This document shows positions 17,112-25,500 of a DNA stretch of 64,000 nt, one piece after another (the first letter of the stretch is position 1; every line of letters starts with the position of its first letter). This DNA comes from Afifellaceae bacterium. Its GTDB lineage: Bacteria; Pseudomonadota; Alphaproteobacteria; Rhizobiales; Afifellaceae. The position numbers and the translations under genes were made by a program. Below the pieces are notes generated by a model. That model saw nothing but the letters and a program-made list of their open reading frames with translations, did no database searches and had not been told where the DNA came from. The stretch spans positions 18,807 to 82,806 of the forward strand of contig JANQRH010000025.1 of NCBI GenBank assembly GCA_028284625.1, in the 5' to 3' direction.

Positions 17112-18337
17112 GCAGCCTGCCTTCGGCTGCGCGACGCCCGCAGCAATCCGGCGACCGCGTCGATGCCGGGCTCCGAAGAAAACTTCATGCGTACATGTTT
17201 GGCGCCGGCCGTCGCAAGGCGCTGCCGCAGGGCCGGCTTACTCAAGAGATGCCGCAGGGCATCGGCCAGCGCGTTTGGATCGCGCTGCGGAACCAGCCAT
17301 CCGGTTCGCCCGTGCGTGACAAGCTCCGGGATGCCGGACACGTCGGTGGCGAGCACGGGTACGGCAAAGGCCTGCGCCTCCATCAGAACATTCGGCAGAC
17401 CGTCGCGGTCGCCGGAGGCGGTGAGGCGGGAGGGCAGCACAAAAAGATCGGCGCGGCTGAGAAGGTCGAAGATGAAGCTCCGGTCCTGCGCGCCGTGCCA
17501 CGTCACCCGCTTGGCGATGCCGAGCGTCTCCGCCTGGCGCTTCAGTCGATCCGAAAGCTGACCGCCGCCGGCATGTTCGAAACGCCACGGCAGGCTGTCG
17601 CCCAACGCTGCAAGCGCGGTGAGAAGATCGGCATAGCCCTTCTTTTCCACCGCGCGGCCGATGGAGACCATAACGAGCGGATCGCGCTCGGTATGGTCCC
17701 GCTCAGGGACGGGCGGGAAACGCGAGAAGTCGAGCCCGTGATAGACGAGATGCAGCTTGTCCGGCGTCCGGCTCAGTGAGCGCAGATAATCAAGATTGGC
17801 GCGCGTGCAGGTCACGCCCCACGCCGCCTCGGCGAGCTTCTCCTTCAACTCCCACTCAGGCGAGGTCCAGATGTCCTTCGCATGCGCGGAGAACGACCAG
17901 CCAAGCCCTCGGATCAAGGCCGCATAGCGTGCCACCGATGCCGGCGTGTGAAGGAAGTGCGTGTAAAGCCAATCGACGTCGGCCGGCAGTTCGCGCGCCA
18001 GCACGCAGGCCTGACCGAAGCGCCTTTGACGGTTGGCCGAGCCGTCGCGCTTCAAATCGCGCTCATAGGCCTGAAGCGCGGTGGCGAAGCCCGGCTGTGC
18101 TTCCGCCCAGCGGCGCCCGGCCCGTACACGCGCCGGCTCGTCCTTCAGATATTCCGGCAGATAGAGCACGTCCGCGGCGATCTCGCGGTTGATGTCGTGC
18201 TGCTTGGTCTCGGTCGGGTGACGGAGCGACACGATGAGCTGGCTGACGCCGCGTTTTTCCAGCCCCAGGATCTCCTGCGCGATGAACGTCTCTGAAAGGC
18301 GGGGATAGCCCTTCACGAGCGTGGCGATCCGGTTCAT
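17108..18337 (-). CDS. Glycosyltransferase family 4 protein
   Basis: Retaining GT-B glycosyltransferase of 409 residues. The N-terminus (LVKGYPRLSETFIAQEILGLEKRG) is the pattern of colanic-acid-type GT4 enzymes. The C-terminal nucleotide-sugar domain has VSIGRAVEKKGY, the loop SRLTASGDRDGLPNVLMEAQA and GIPELVTHGRTGWLV. It forms a two-gene unit with the overlapping deacetylase-like gene and is divergent from the lyase-like gene at 18401 across a 63-bp shared promoter region. Donor and acceptor sugars are not deducible. Confidence 0.88.
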   Translation of the reverse strand: MNRIATLVKGYPRLSETFIAQEILGLEKRGVSQLIVSLRHPTETKQHDINREIAADVLYLPEYLKDEPARVRAGRRWAEAQPGFATALQAYERDLKRDGSANRQRRFGQACVLARELPADVDWLYTHFLHTPASVARYAALIRGLGWSFSAHAKDIWTSPEWELKEKLAEAAWGVTCTRANLDYLRSLSRTPDKLHLVYHGLDFSRFPPVPERDHTERDPLVMVSIGRAVEKKGYADLLTALAALGDSLPWRFEHAGGGQLSDRLKRQAETLGIAKRVTWHGAQDRSFIFDLLSRADLFVLPSRLTASGDRDGLPNVLMEAQAFAVPVLATDVSGIPELVTHGRTGWLVPQRDPNALADALRHLLSKPALRQRLATAGAKHVRMKFSSEPGIDAVAGLLRASRSRRQAA

Positions 18338-18400
18338 GGTCTGTCGCCTCCTGGTGGCCCCGCGTTTGGGCGCCTGCGGCCGCTATTTGGGATAGGAACC

Positions 18401-19144
18401 GTGCTCACCACAAGTCACACTGAACCGGGAGCCTTCGAGACGGTGCATCTCGATTTCGAGAGCGGCACGTTTGATGGCTGGAGCGTCAAGCGGCTTTCCA
18501 GCGAGCATTCGGCGGAGATCCAGTCCGAAATCGTGCGCACCGGCACGCGCGCCTGCCGCTTTGAGCTCCGGCCCGGCGACTATGTCTCGCAAGGCCACCG
18601 CGCCGAGTTGCGCGATCCTTACAACGTCGTGTGGGACGAGGAGGTCTGGTACGGCTTCAGCACCTTCATCGCGCCGGACTTCGAGCTGCAGGAGACGATC
18701 GGCTGCGTGCTCGCGCAATGGCACGACCAGGCCAAGCTCGGCGATCCCTCCGGTAAGCCGCCGATCGCCATGCGCTATCGCGGCGACCGGCTCATCTTCA
18801 CCGGCGCCTATGGTCGCGTCGCCGGGCCGGTGCCCGACACGCGCTACGAGTTCGCCAGCATCCCCGATTTTCCCAAGGGCGTGTGGCACGATTTCGTTTT
18901 CCGCGTCTTCTGGTCACGACATGGCATCTCCGAGATTGAGGCGTGGCTCGGCAAGGAGACGATCATCGATTGGCGTGGGCCGCTCGCCTACGAGAACGAG
19001 GTCGACGGCCCGTATTTCAAGCTCGGGCTCTACTGGTCGCCGCCGGGGCCGAAGCCCATCGTCGCCTATCACGACAATTACAGCCGCGGGCATTCCTTCG
19101 CCGAGGTCGATCCCTCCGTTCAGCACATGGCGGCTGGCGCGTGA
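18401..19144 (+). CDS. Heparin-lyase-I-family-like polysaccharide lyase
   Basis: A 247-residue beta-jelly-roll protein resembling the polysaccharide lyase family that includes heparin lyase I (PF14099-like). Visible patterns are HLDFESGTFDGWSVK at the start, SQGHRAELRDPYNVVWDEEVWYGFS in the middle, AQWHDQAK (a likely catalytic His region), and FKLGLYWS with YHDNYSRG near the C-terminus. There is no obvious signal peptide. Cleavage of a uronic-acid glycan fits the epimerase and GT genes around it, but many members of this family in alphaproteobacteria are untested. The next gene starts inside its stop codon. Confidence 0.72.
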   Translation: MLTTSHTEPGAFETVHLDFESGTFDGWSVKRLSSEHSAEIQSEIVRTGTRACRFELRPGDYVSQGHRAELRDPYNVVWDEEVWYGFSTFIAPDFELQETIGCVLAQWHDQAKLGDPSGKPPIAMRYRGDRLIFTGAYGRVAGPVPDTRYEFASIPDFPKGVWHDFVFRVFWSRHGISEIEAWLGKETIIDWRGPLAYENEVDGPYFKLGLYWSPPGPKPIVAYHDNYSRGHSFAEVDPSVQHMAAGA

Positions 19145-20412
19145 CCGAAATGCGTTGCGCCCTGGCGATCCTGCCGCAGGCTGCGGGCGACCCTAAGCGA
19201 CTGCTCAAATCACTTGCAGCGGCGAAGGCCGTTGGCCTGGGCGATCTCGGCGATGTCGAGCCGCTTGAGTTGGCGCAGGACGGTTCGGTGCCCGAAGTGC
19301 TTCGCGCCGCGGCCGATCAGGCATCGGCCGGAGGATTTGACTGGCTCCTGGCTGTGGGGGCAGCGGAGACATTGGCGCCTGACATCTTCGTGAAGACAGC
19401 GCCGGCGCTCCGTCTGCACGACGCAATCTGGGGCGCTGCAGCGATTGCATCGGATAAATCAACGCTACCCAAGGTCGAGCGCATCACGCGGCTTGCAGCG
19501 CAAGATTTGCCGACTTTCTTTCACGCAGCGCTCAGATGGTGGATCGGCCCCACGCATTTTGTGCGCCCGGCGGTTGCCGTGGAGGCGACCCGGCGGTCAG
19601 CCAGCTATGCCGACTACCTCTATGCAATGTGGAAGAGCCATCGCTGCTACAAGACCGCGCAAGCGCTCACGCTGTTTCAAAGTGCCGTGCCGCCGGTGGC
19701 GGAGAGCGATCGCGAGCGCTTGATCGACATCTTGGAGGCGGAGCCGGCCTTCATGCCGATCGGCTTTGGCGGCGAGGTTTTTCATCTGCCCTATACCGGG
19801 CTCAATCCCGTTATCGAGCGGGAGCAGATGCGCGGATTGTTCTTCGAGCACGAGGAGTTGGTGTTTCTTGCCGAACGGCTGCCGCGCGGCATGCAGATTC
19901 TCGATGTCGGTGCAAATACCGGTAATCACACGGTTTTCTTCGCCGGACCGATGGAGGCGGAGCGCGTCATCCCGATCGAGCCGCTGCCGCGCGCGGCCAC
20001 GGCGATCCGCGCCACCGTCGCAAAGAACGGCCTCGCCAATGTCGACATGTCGCATCTGGGCAAGGCGGTCGGCGCCGGCGAGGGCACCCTGCGCCCCATT
20101 CACTCAAAGACCGCCGGCCTCGGCGCAACACATTTCATCGCCGATCCGGCCGGCGACGTACCACTTGTCACGCTCGATGCGTTAGAGACGGGCCGGGTGG
20201 GCTTTCTCAAGCTTGACGTTGAAGGGATGGAGATGGACGTGCTTGCCGGCGCGGCAGCGCTCATCGCTGCTCACCGTCCCGTGCTCTACGTTGAGGTTGT
20301 AGACACGGCAATCGCTCGTTTCATGGCCTGGGTCGATGCTCATGATTATCGCATCGAAAAGCTCTTTCCCGACAAGACCCATTGCAATTACCTTCTCACT
20401 CCGTCGGATTGA
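19141..20412 (+). CDS. FkbM-family methyltransferase with an N-terminal extension
   Basis: SAM-dependent O-methyltransferase of 423 residues. The FkbM domain occupies about 245-405: ILDVGANTGNHTVFFA (SAM-binding glycine motif), VIPIEPLPRAATAI, FLKLDVEGMEMDVLAGA and PVLYVEVVD. The first ~180 residues have no recognisable domain and include a GT-A-like stretch (LLAVGAAETLAPDIF), so a degenerate glycosyltransferase region is conceivable. The GTG start at 19141 overlaps the previous stop (GTGA), giving translational coupling to the lyase-like gene. FkbM enzymes often methylate surface sugars, consistent with the locus. Confidence 0.82.
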   Translation: MTEMRCALAILPQAAGDPKRLLKSLAAAKAVGLGDLGDVEPLELAQDGSVPEVLRAAADQASAGGFDWLLAVGAAETLAPDIFVKTAPALRLHDAIWGAAAIASDKSTLPKVERITRLAAQDLPTFFHAALRWWIGPTHFVRPAVAVEATRRSASYADYLYAMWKSHRCYKTAQALTLFQSAVPPVAESDRERLIDILEAEPAFMPIGFGGEVFHLPYTGLNPVIEREQMRGLFFEHEELVFLAERLPRGMQILDVGANTGNHTVFFAGPMEAERVIPIEPLPRAATAIRATVAKNGLANVDMSHLGKAVGAGEGTLRPIHSKTAGLGATHFIADPAGDVPLVTLDALETGRVGFLKLDVEGMEMDVLAGAAALIAAHRPVLYVEVVDTAIARFMAWVDAHDYRIEKLFPDKTHCNYLLTPSD

Positions 20413-20429
20413 CCAAGAAAGGTTCAGGG

Positions 20430-22352
20430 ATGGCGCTTCGAACAGCACTTAGCCTGGCAACGCTCCTTGTCTTTGGAGCTGGGGGGATTGGAAGCGGGCT
20501 GGCTGAGACTGCTGTCCCGGATTTGGTGGAGCCGCCATTTCTTGAAGCGGCGGTGGCGTCGGGCGATTTGCCGCCTGTGGCGGAGCGCGTTCCGGAGCGG
20601 CCCATGGTGGTCAGCTACGGGGGCGGGGACAAAGAGCCCGGCCAGTATGGCGGCACGCTGCGCCTGATCGGCGGCAGCGCCAAAGACACCCGGCTCATGG
20701 TGATCTACGGCTATGCGCGGCTGGTGACCTACACGCCCGACTACGCGATCGTTCCCGATATCGCTGAAAGCGTGGAGGTGGAGGACGACCGCGTCTTCAC
20801 CATCCGTCTCAGGCCCGGACACAAATGGTCGGACGGAGCGCCGTTCACGTCGGAGGATTTCCGTTTCTATTGGGAGGACATGGGCAACGACGCGGAGGTT
20901 TCACGCTTCGGGCCGCCGAAGGAGCTCTTGGTCGACGGCGAGCGGCCGACCGTCGAGTATCCCGATGAGCTGACGATCCGGTACAGCTGGTCGAAACCCA
21001 ATCCGTTCTTCCTTCCGGCACTCGCGGCCGCACAGCCGGTCGAGATCTTCAGGCCGTCGCATTATCTGAAGCAGTTCCACGCGCGATACGCCGGCCAGGA
21101 GACCGTCGACAAGATGGCGGAGGAGGCGGGTCAGCGGAACTGGGTCTCGCACCTTTATCGCAAGGACCGGTCCTATCGGAACGACAATCTGGACTATCCG
21201 ACGCTTCAGCCCTGGGTGCTGAGGACGCAGCCGCCGTCCGACCGCTATCACTTCGAGCGCAATCCCTATTATCACCGCGTCGACGAGGCCGGCCATCAGC
21301 TTCCCTATATCGATGCCGTGGCGCTGGCGATTGCCAGTTCGGACCTGATCCCGGCCAAGGTGGCGAGCGGCGAATCCGATCTGCAGGGACGGTATCTGGC
21401 GTTCTCCAACTTCACCTTCCTGAAGGAGGCGGAGGAGCGCAGCGGCTATAAGGTGCGCCGCTGGCTGGCGACCAAGGGCGCCCGCATGGCGCTCTATCCC
21501 AATCTCAACGTCGCTGATCCGGTATTCAAGGATCTGTTCCGAGAGGCCGATTTCCGCCGCGCGCTGTCGGTGGCCATCGATCGCGACGACATCAACAACA
21601 CCATCTTCTATGGTGTCGCGAGCCCGTCCAACAACACGGTTGTGGCGGAGTCGCCGCTCTTCCGCGACGAGTACCGTACGCAATGGACTGAGTTCGATCC
21701 GGAACTGGCGGACGAGTTGCTGGACGGCCTGGGGCTAGCGGAGCGCGACGACGACGGCATTCGCCTGCTGCCGAACGGAGAGCCGCTGCAGATCGTCGTG
21801 GAGACCGCCGGTGAATCGACCGAGCAGATCGATGTGTTGCAGCTCGTCAAGGAACACTGGGCGGATATCGGCGTGTCGCTGTTCATCAAGCCGTCGCAGC
21901 GCGAGGTCTTCTACAACCGCATCGCGGCCGGCGAGACGCAAATCGCCGTGTGGGTGGGACTTGAGAACGCGCTGCTGAGGGCCTCGATGAGTCCGGCGGA
22001 ATTCGCTCCCCAAACGCCGGATCAGTTCCAATGGCCGGCCTGGGGGCTGTGGGCGCAGACCAGCGGCCAGATGGGCGAAGAGCCTGACCTGGGAGCCGTC
22101 CTCAAGCTGATTGAGCTGAACGGCAAATGGAGCGAGGCCACGACTGAGGAGGCGCGCGAGGAGGCTTGGCACGAATTGCTTGAGTTATGGACCGATCAGG
22201 TCTTCACGATCGGCATCGTCTCCGGCGTGGAGCAGCTCGTCGTGGTCAGCGACCGGTTGCGCAACGTGCCGGAGCGCGGCACCTACAATTACAATCCCGG
22301 CGCCTATTTCGGCATGTATCGGCCCGATACGTTCTGGTTCGCCGGACAATAG
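20430..22352 (+). CDS. Peptide-type ABC transporter substrate-binding protein (system 2)
   Basis: Large SBP_bac_5 protein of 640 residues. A signal peptide is visible (MALRTALSLATLLVFGAGG, then an Ala-rich cleavage region near residue 25). Family features include RPGHKWSDGAPFTSEDFRFY, PYYHRVDEAGHQLPYIDAV, and DFRRALSVAIDRDDINNTIF. The length exceeds classical DppA/OppA (about 540), as in binding proteins for larger oligosaccharide or peptide ligands. I chose the ATG at 20430 because the signal peptide starts there and GAAAGG lies about 9 bases upstream. It begins 17 bp after the FkbM gene and leads two permeases. Confidence 0.92.
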   Translation: MALRTALSLATLLVFGAGGIGSGLAETAVPDLVEPPFLEAAVASGDLPPVAERVPERPMVVSYGGGDKEPGQYGGTLRLIGGSAKDTRLMVIYGYARLVTYTPDYAIVPDIAESVEVEDDRVFTIRLRPGHKWSDGAPFTSEDFRFYWEDMGNDAEVSRFGPPKELLVDGERPTVEYPDELTIRYSWSKPNPFFLPALAAAQPVEIFRPSHYLKQFHARYAGQETVDKMAEEAGQRNWVSHLYRKDRSYRNDNLDYPTLQPWVLRTQPPSDRYHFERNPYYHRVDEAGHQLPYIDAVALAIASSDLIPAKVASGESDLQGRYLAFSNFTFLKEAEERSGYKVRRWLATKGARMALYPNLNVADPVFKDLFREADFRRALSVAIDRDDINNTIFYGVASPSNNTVVAESPLFRDEYRTQWTEFDPELADELLDGLGLAERDDDGIRLLPNGEPLQIVVETAGESTEQIDVLQLVKEHWADIGVSLFIKPSQREVFYNRIAAGETQIAVWVGLENALLRASMSPAEFAPQTPDQFQWPAWGLWAQTSGQMGEEPDLGAVLKLIELNGKWSEATTEEAREEAWHELLELWTDQVFTIGIVSGVEQLVVVSDRLRNVPERGTYNYNPGAYFGMYRPDTFWFAGQ

Positions 22353-22364
22353 GCGGTCTGATCC

Positions 22365-23363
22365 GTGCTCAGCTTTCTGGTTCGCCGCCTGATCACGATG
22401 GTATGGACGCTGCTCGGTATCAGCGTCCTGGTCTTCGTCATCATCCAGCTGCCGCCGGGCGATTATCTGACCACCTATATCGCCGAGATCCAGGCCTCCG
22501 GCGAGCGCGTCGCGGAAGAGAAGATCGCGTTCCTGCGCGAGCAATACGGCCTCGACCTCCCGATGTGGCAGCAATATCTGGTGTGGGTCACCGGGCTGCT
22601 GCAGGGCGATCTCGGCTTTTCCTTCGAGTACAACCAGCCCGTCGCCGACGTGATCGGCGACCGCATGTTCCTGACGCTAGTGCTGAACTTCTTCACGGTG
22701 CTCTTCATCTACGTCGTGTCGTTTCCCATCGGCGTATACGCCGCGACGCATCAATACAGCGCCGGCGACCACACGCTTTCCTTCATCGGGTTCATCGGAT
22801 TGGCGACGCCCAACTTTCTGCTCGCGCTGATCCTGCTCTATCTCGCGAACGTCTGGTTCGGCACGTCCATCGGCGGGCTGATGGATCCCGAATACATCGA
22901 CCAGCCTTGGAGCGTCGGCAAAGCGTTGTCGGTGCTGGAGCATATGTGGATACCGGTGGTCGTTATCGGAACATCCGGCACCGCCGGAATGATCCGACGG
23001 CTCCGCGCCAACTTGCTCGACGAGCTGCAGAAGCAATATGTCACTACCGCACGCGCCAAAGGCGCGCCGGAAGGGCGCGTGCTTAGGCGCTATCCGCTGC
23101 GCATGGCGCTGAACCCCTTCATCGCCGATATCGGCAGTCTGCTGCCGCAGATCGTCTCCGGCTCGGTGATCGTGTCCGCGGTCATGTCGTTGCCGACGAC
23201 CGGCCCGATGCTTCTATCGTCGCTGCAAAGTCAGGACATGTACCTCGCCGGTTCGTTCCTGATGTTCCTCGCGGTTCTGACCGTCGTCGGCATGTTGGTC
23301 TCCGACATTCTGCTCGCCGTGCTTGATCCGCGCATCCGGCTCGCCGGGGGAGGGGCCCGGTGA
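22365..23363 (+). CDS. Peptide-type ABC transporter permease, DppB-like (system 2)
   Basis: Inner-membrane permease of 332 residues starting at GTG 22365 (MLSFLVRRLITMVWTLLG). Features of the DppB class are IIQLPPGDYLTTY, the long first periplasmic loop with REQYGLDLPMWQQYLVW, the EAA loop (TTARAKGAPEGRVLRRYPLRMAL) and the terminal LLAVLDPRIRL. It shares a 4-bp GTGA overlap with the next permease. Its ATPase partner is not adjacent; the best candidate is the minus-strand double ATPase at 30157-32085. Confidence 0.92.
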   Translation: MLSFLVRRLITMVWTLLGISVLVFVIIQLPPGDYLTTYIAEIQASGERVAEEKIAFLREQYGLDLPMWQQYLVWVTGLLQGDLGFSFEYNQPVADVIGDRMFLTLVLNFFTVLFIYVVSFPIGVYAATHQYSAGDHTLSFIGFIGLATPNFLLALILLYLANVWFGTSIGGLMDPEYIDQPWSVGKALSVLEHMWIPVVVIGTSGTAGMIRRLRANLLDELQKQYVTTARAKGAPEGRVLRRYPLRMALNPFIADIGSLLPQIVSGSVIVSAVMSLPTTGPMLLSSLQSQDMYLAGSFLMFLAVLTVVGMLVSDILLAVLDPRIRLAGGGAR

Positions 23364-24529
23364 GCGATAAGGTGAGCGCCAAGCTGGACCATTACGTTTC
23401 GCAGGAGACGTTCGACCCCGAAGCCACCATGGCCGCCGGGTCGGCGCCGTCGGAAAAGTATCTCAAGGCGTCGCAGACCCAGATCATCTGGTGGCGTTTC
23501 CTGCGTCATCGCTTGGCCGTCGTCTCGCTCGTCGTGCTCGGCCTTTGCTATTTCTCGGTGCTCATCTCCGAGGTCATCGCGCCTTACGGCTTGCTCACAC
23601 GCTCCTCGTCCCACGTGTTCGCGCCGCCGCAGCGCGTGCACTTCATCCACGAAGGTCGCTTCATCGGCCCGTTCGTCTATCCGCTCAATTTCGAGCTCGA
23701 CTTGGAAACGCTGAAGCGGGAATACACGCCCGACACGTCCGATCCGCAACCTATTCGCTTCTTCTGCTTCGGCGAGGAATACGATTTCTGGGGCTTGTTT
23801 GACGGCAGCTTCCACCTGGTGTGCCCACCGAAAAACGGCACATTGTTCCTGCTCGGCACCGACAAGCTGGGCCGCGACATGTTCTCCCGGCTGATATACG
23901 GCGCGCGAATATCGCTCACCATCGGTCTGATCGGGGTGACGCTGAGCTACGCGATCGGCATCGTCGTGGGTGGCATTGCCGGCTATTTCGGCGGCATTTT
24001 CGATTCCATCGTCCAGCGCATCACCGAGGTCCTTCGCTCCATTCCTGAGCTGCCGTTGTGGATGGCTCTATCTGCGGCGCTGCCCGTCACATGGGACCCA
24101 CGCCTGATCTATCTCGGGATCACCGTCATTCTGGCGCTGCTTGATTGGCCATCGATTGCGCGCGCAGTGCGCTCAAAGCTTTTCGCATTGCGCGAGGAGG
24201 ATTACGTCGCCGCAGCGGAGATGATGGGCGCCAAGCCATCGCGCATCATCGCAAAGCACCTCCTGCCGAACTTCACGTCGCATCTGATCGCCTCCGCCTC
24301 GCTTACCATCCCGTCCATGATCCTGGCGGAGACGGCGCTCTCCTTCCTCGGCCTCGGCCTCAGGCCGCCGATCACGTCGTGGGGCGTGCTCCTCAACGAG
24401 GCGCAGAACATTGAGGCGGTGGCGCTTTATCCGTGGCTGATGGCGCCGATGGTGCCGGTGATGGTGATCGTGCTCGCCTTCTCATTCCTTGGCGACGGTC
24501 TGCGCGACGCGATCGACCCGCACGATTAG
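23360..24529 (+). CDS. Peptide-type ABC transporter permease, DppC-like (system 2), with periplasmic insertion
   Basis: 389-residue permease starting at a GTG overlapping the preceding stop. TM1 is at about 51-72. It is followed by a ~90-residue periplasmic insertion (about 75-165, aromatic-rich, with cysteines at 136 and 155) before the conserved GTDKLGRDMFSRL (166-178). The remaining five TM helices and the EAA loop (AAEMMGAKPSRIIAKHLLPN) are intact. The insertion is unrelated in sequence to that of the OppC-like protein at 2154 but sits in the same place. Confidence 0.92.
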   Translation: MSDKVSAKLDHYVSQETFDPEATMAAGSAPSEKYLKASQTQIIWWRFLRHRLAVVSLVVLGLCYFSVLISEVIAPYGLLTRSSSHVFAPPQRVHFIHEGRFIGPFVYPLNFELDLETLKREYTPDTSDPQPIRFFCFGEEYDFWGLFDGSFHLVCPPKNGTLFLLGTDKLGRDMFSRLIYGARISLTIGLIGVTLSYAIGIVVGGIAGYFGGIFDSIVQRITEVLRSIPELPLWMALSAALPVTWDPRLIYLGITVILALLDWPSIARAVRSKLFALREEDYVAAAEMMGAKPSRIIAKHLLPNFTSHLIASASLTIPSMILAETALSFLGLGLRPPITSWGVLLNEAQNIEAVALYPWLMAPMVPVMVIVLAFSFLGDGLRDAIDPHD

Positions 24530-24577
24530 CGCATGATCCCGAAAAGTGGCGTCCGGTTTTCGGATGAGATCATGCTC
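24530..24577. repeat. Dispersed 48-bp palindromic element, copy 1
   Basis: GCATGATCCCGAAAAGTGG, then a CCGGTTTTCGGAT core, and GATCATGC at the far end. The ends are inverted (GCATGATC/GATCATGC). A second copy in reverse orientation lies at 53327-53377. This sequence is a very common intergenic repeat in Hyphomicrobiales. Here it directly follows a permease stop codon between two convergent genes. Confidence 0.8.
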
Positions 24578-24591
24578 CAGCCAGACAGGCG

Positions 24592-25440
24592 TCATGCCTT
24601 CAACAGCCACAGGCTCGATTCCTTCGCGCCGGTTTTGAGCTCAAGCTCGCCGGCGACGCTGACGGCGACCGCTTCGGCCATGCGCGTCGCTGCATAATGG
24701 CTTGACCATAGAAGGCGATAGCCGCTGCCTTGGATGAGGCCGGCGACGCCGAGCTGCTCGTTATAGCCGCGCCATTCCCACTCGGCCGGATAGTCGTCGG
24801 GCAGGAAGATGTCGTGGATATGCACCATCACGCCGGAGGGCAGGCACGGCAGCACATGGTTGAAGAGTAGGTCGACATCCGTGCCCGGCATGAGGATGTG
24901 ACTGGAATCGATAAACAGGATGTCGCCTTCGCTGAGCGAATCGAACGGCTGAAGCCCCGCATCCTGCACGATGCCGCGGATCACCGTAGCACCCGTGCCC
25001 TCGATGTCGGCGCGTGGCGCGGGGTCGATTGAAGTGACGGTCGTGGATAGCTCGCCGTCGCGCACGGCGCGGGTCAGGAAGCGCGTTGAGTGGCCGGAGC
25101 CAACCTCGATGATGCGAGCCGGCTTTGCCTGACGCACAAGCACATAGGCCGCGAGCGCGTCGAGGCGCGGAAACCAGTCCTGGTTCCAGCGAGGTTCCGG
25201 CGGCGGGGTTCCTCCGATCCGGTGAAGGTCGTCGGCAAAGGGTGCCGCCGCATCGATCAGCGCCGTGAAGGTCGGCTCGGCCGCAGCAAAGAGCGCCTCA
25301 AGCGCGCCATACGACATGCGCTCGGCATGGGCAGGTACCTGGTCGGCGTAGCGATAGGGGATAAAGAAGCCGCGCTTCTTCGGGCCGAGCAGTGTCGAAA
25401 GCCCGAGCTTCAGCCGCCGCGCCCGGCCGCGCATCAGCAT
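24592..25440 (-). CDS. Class I SAM-dependent methyltransferase
   Basis: 282-residue methyltransferase with a Rossmann core at about 110-215: RIIEVGSGHSTRFLTRAV (motif I), TSIDPAPRADIEG (motif II), and DILFIDSSHILMPGTDV. Full conservation of motif I supports an active enzyme of the Methyltransf_24 type, a group often found in polysaccharide and O-antigen loci. It is the last gene of the minus-strand run starting at 36811, and lies 60 bp after the cyclase gene. Substrate unknown; glycan or lipid methylation is a guess from neighbours. Confidence 0.82.
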   Translation of the reverse strand: MLMRGRARRLKLGLSTLLGPKKRGFFIPYRYADQVPAHAERMSYGALEALFAAAEPTFTALIDAAAPFADDLHRIGGTPPPEPRWNQDWFPRLDALAAYVLVRQAKPARIIEVGSGHSTRFLTRAVRDGELSTTVTSIDPAPRADIEGTGATVIRGIVQDAGLQPFDSLSEGDILFIDSSHILMPGTDVDLLFNHVLPCLPSGVMVHIHDIFLPDDYPAEWEWRGYNEQLGVAGLIQGSGYRLLWSSHYAATRMAEAVAVSVAGELELKTGAKESSLWLLKA

Positions 25441-25500
25441 ACTCTCCGGTTGCGGGTCAGGCGTGCGTGAAGCGCATCGTGACGAAGGCGGCGCACGGTA

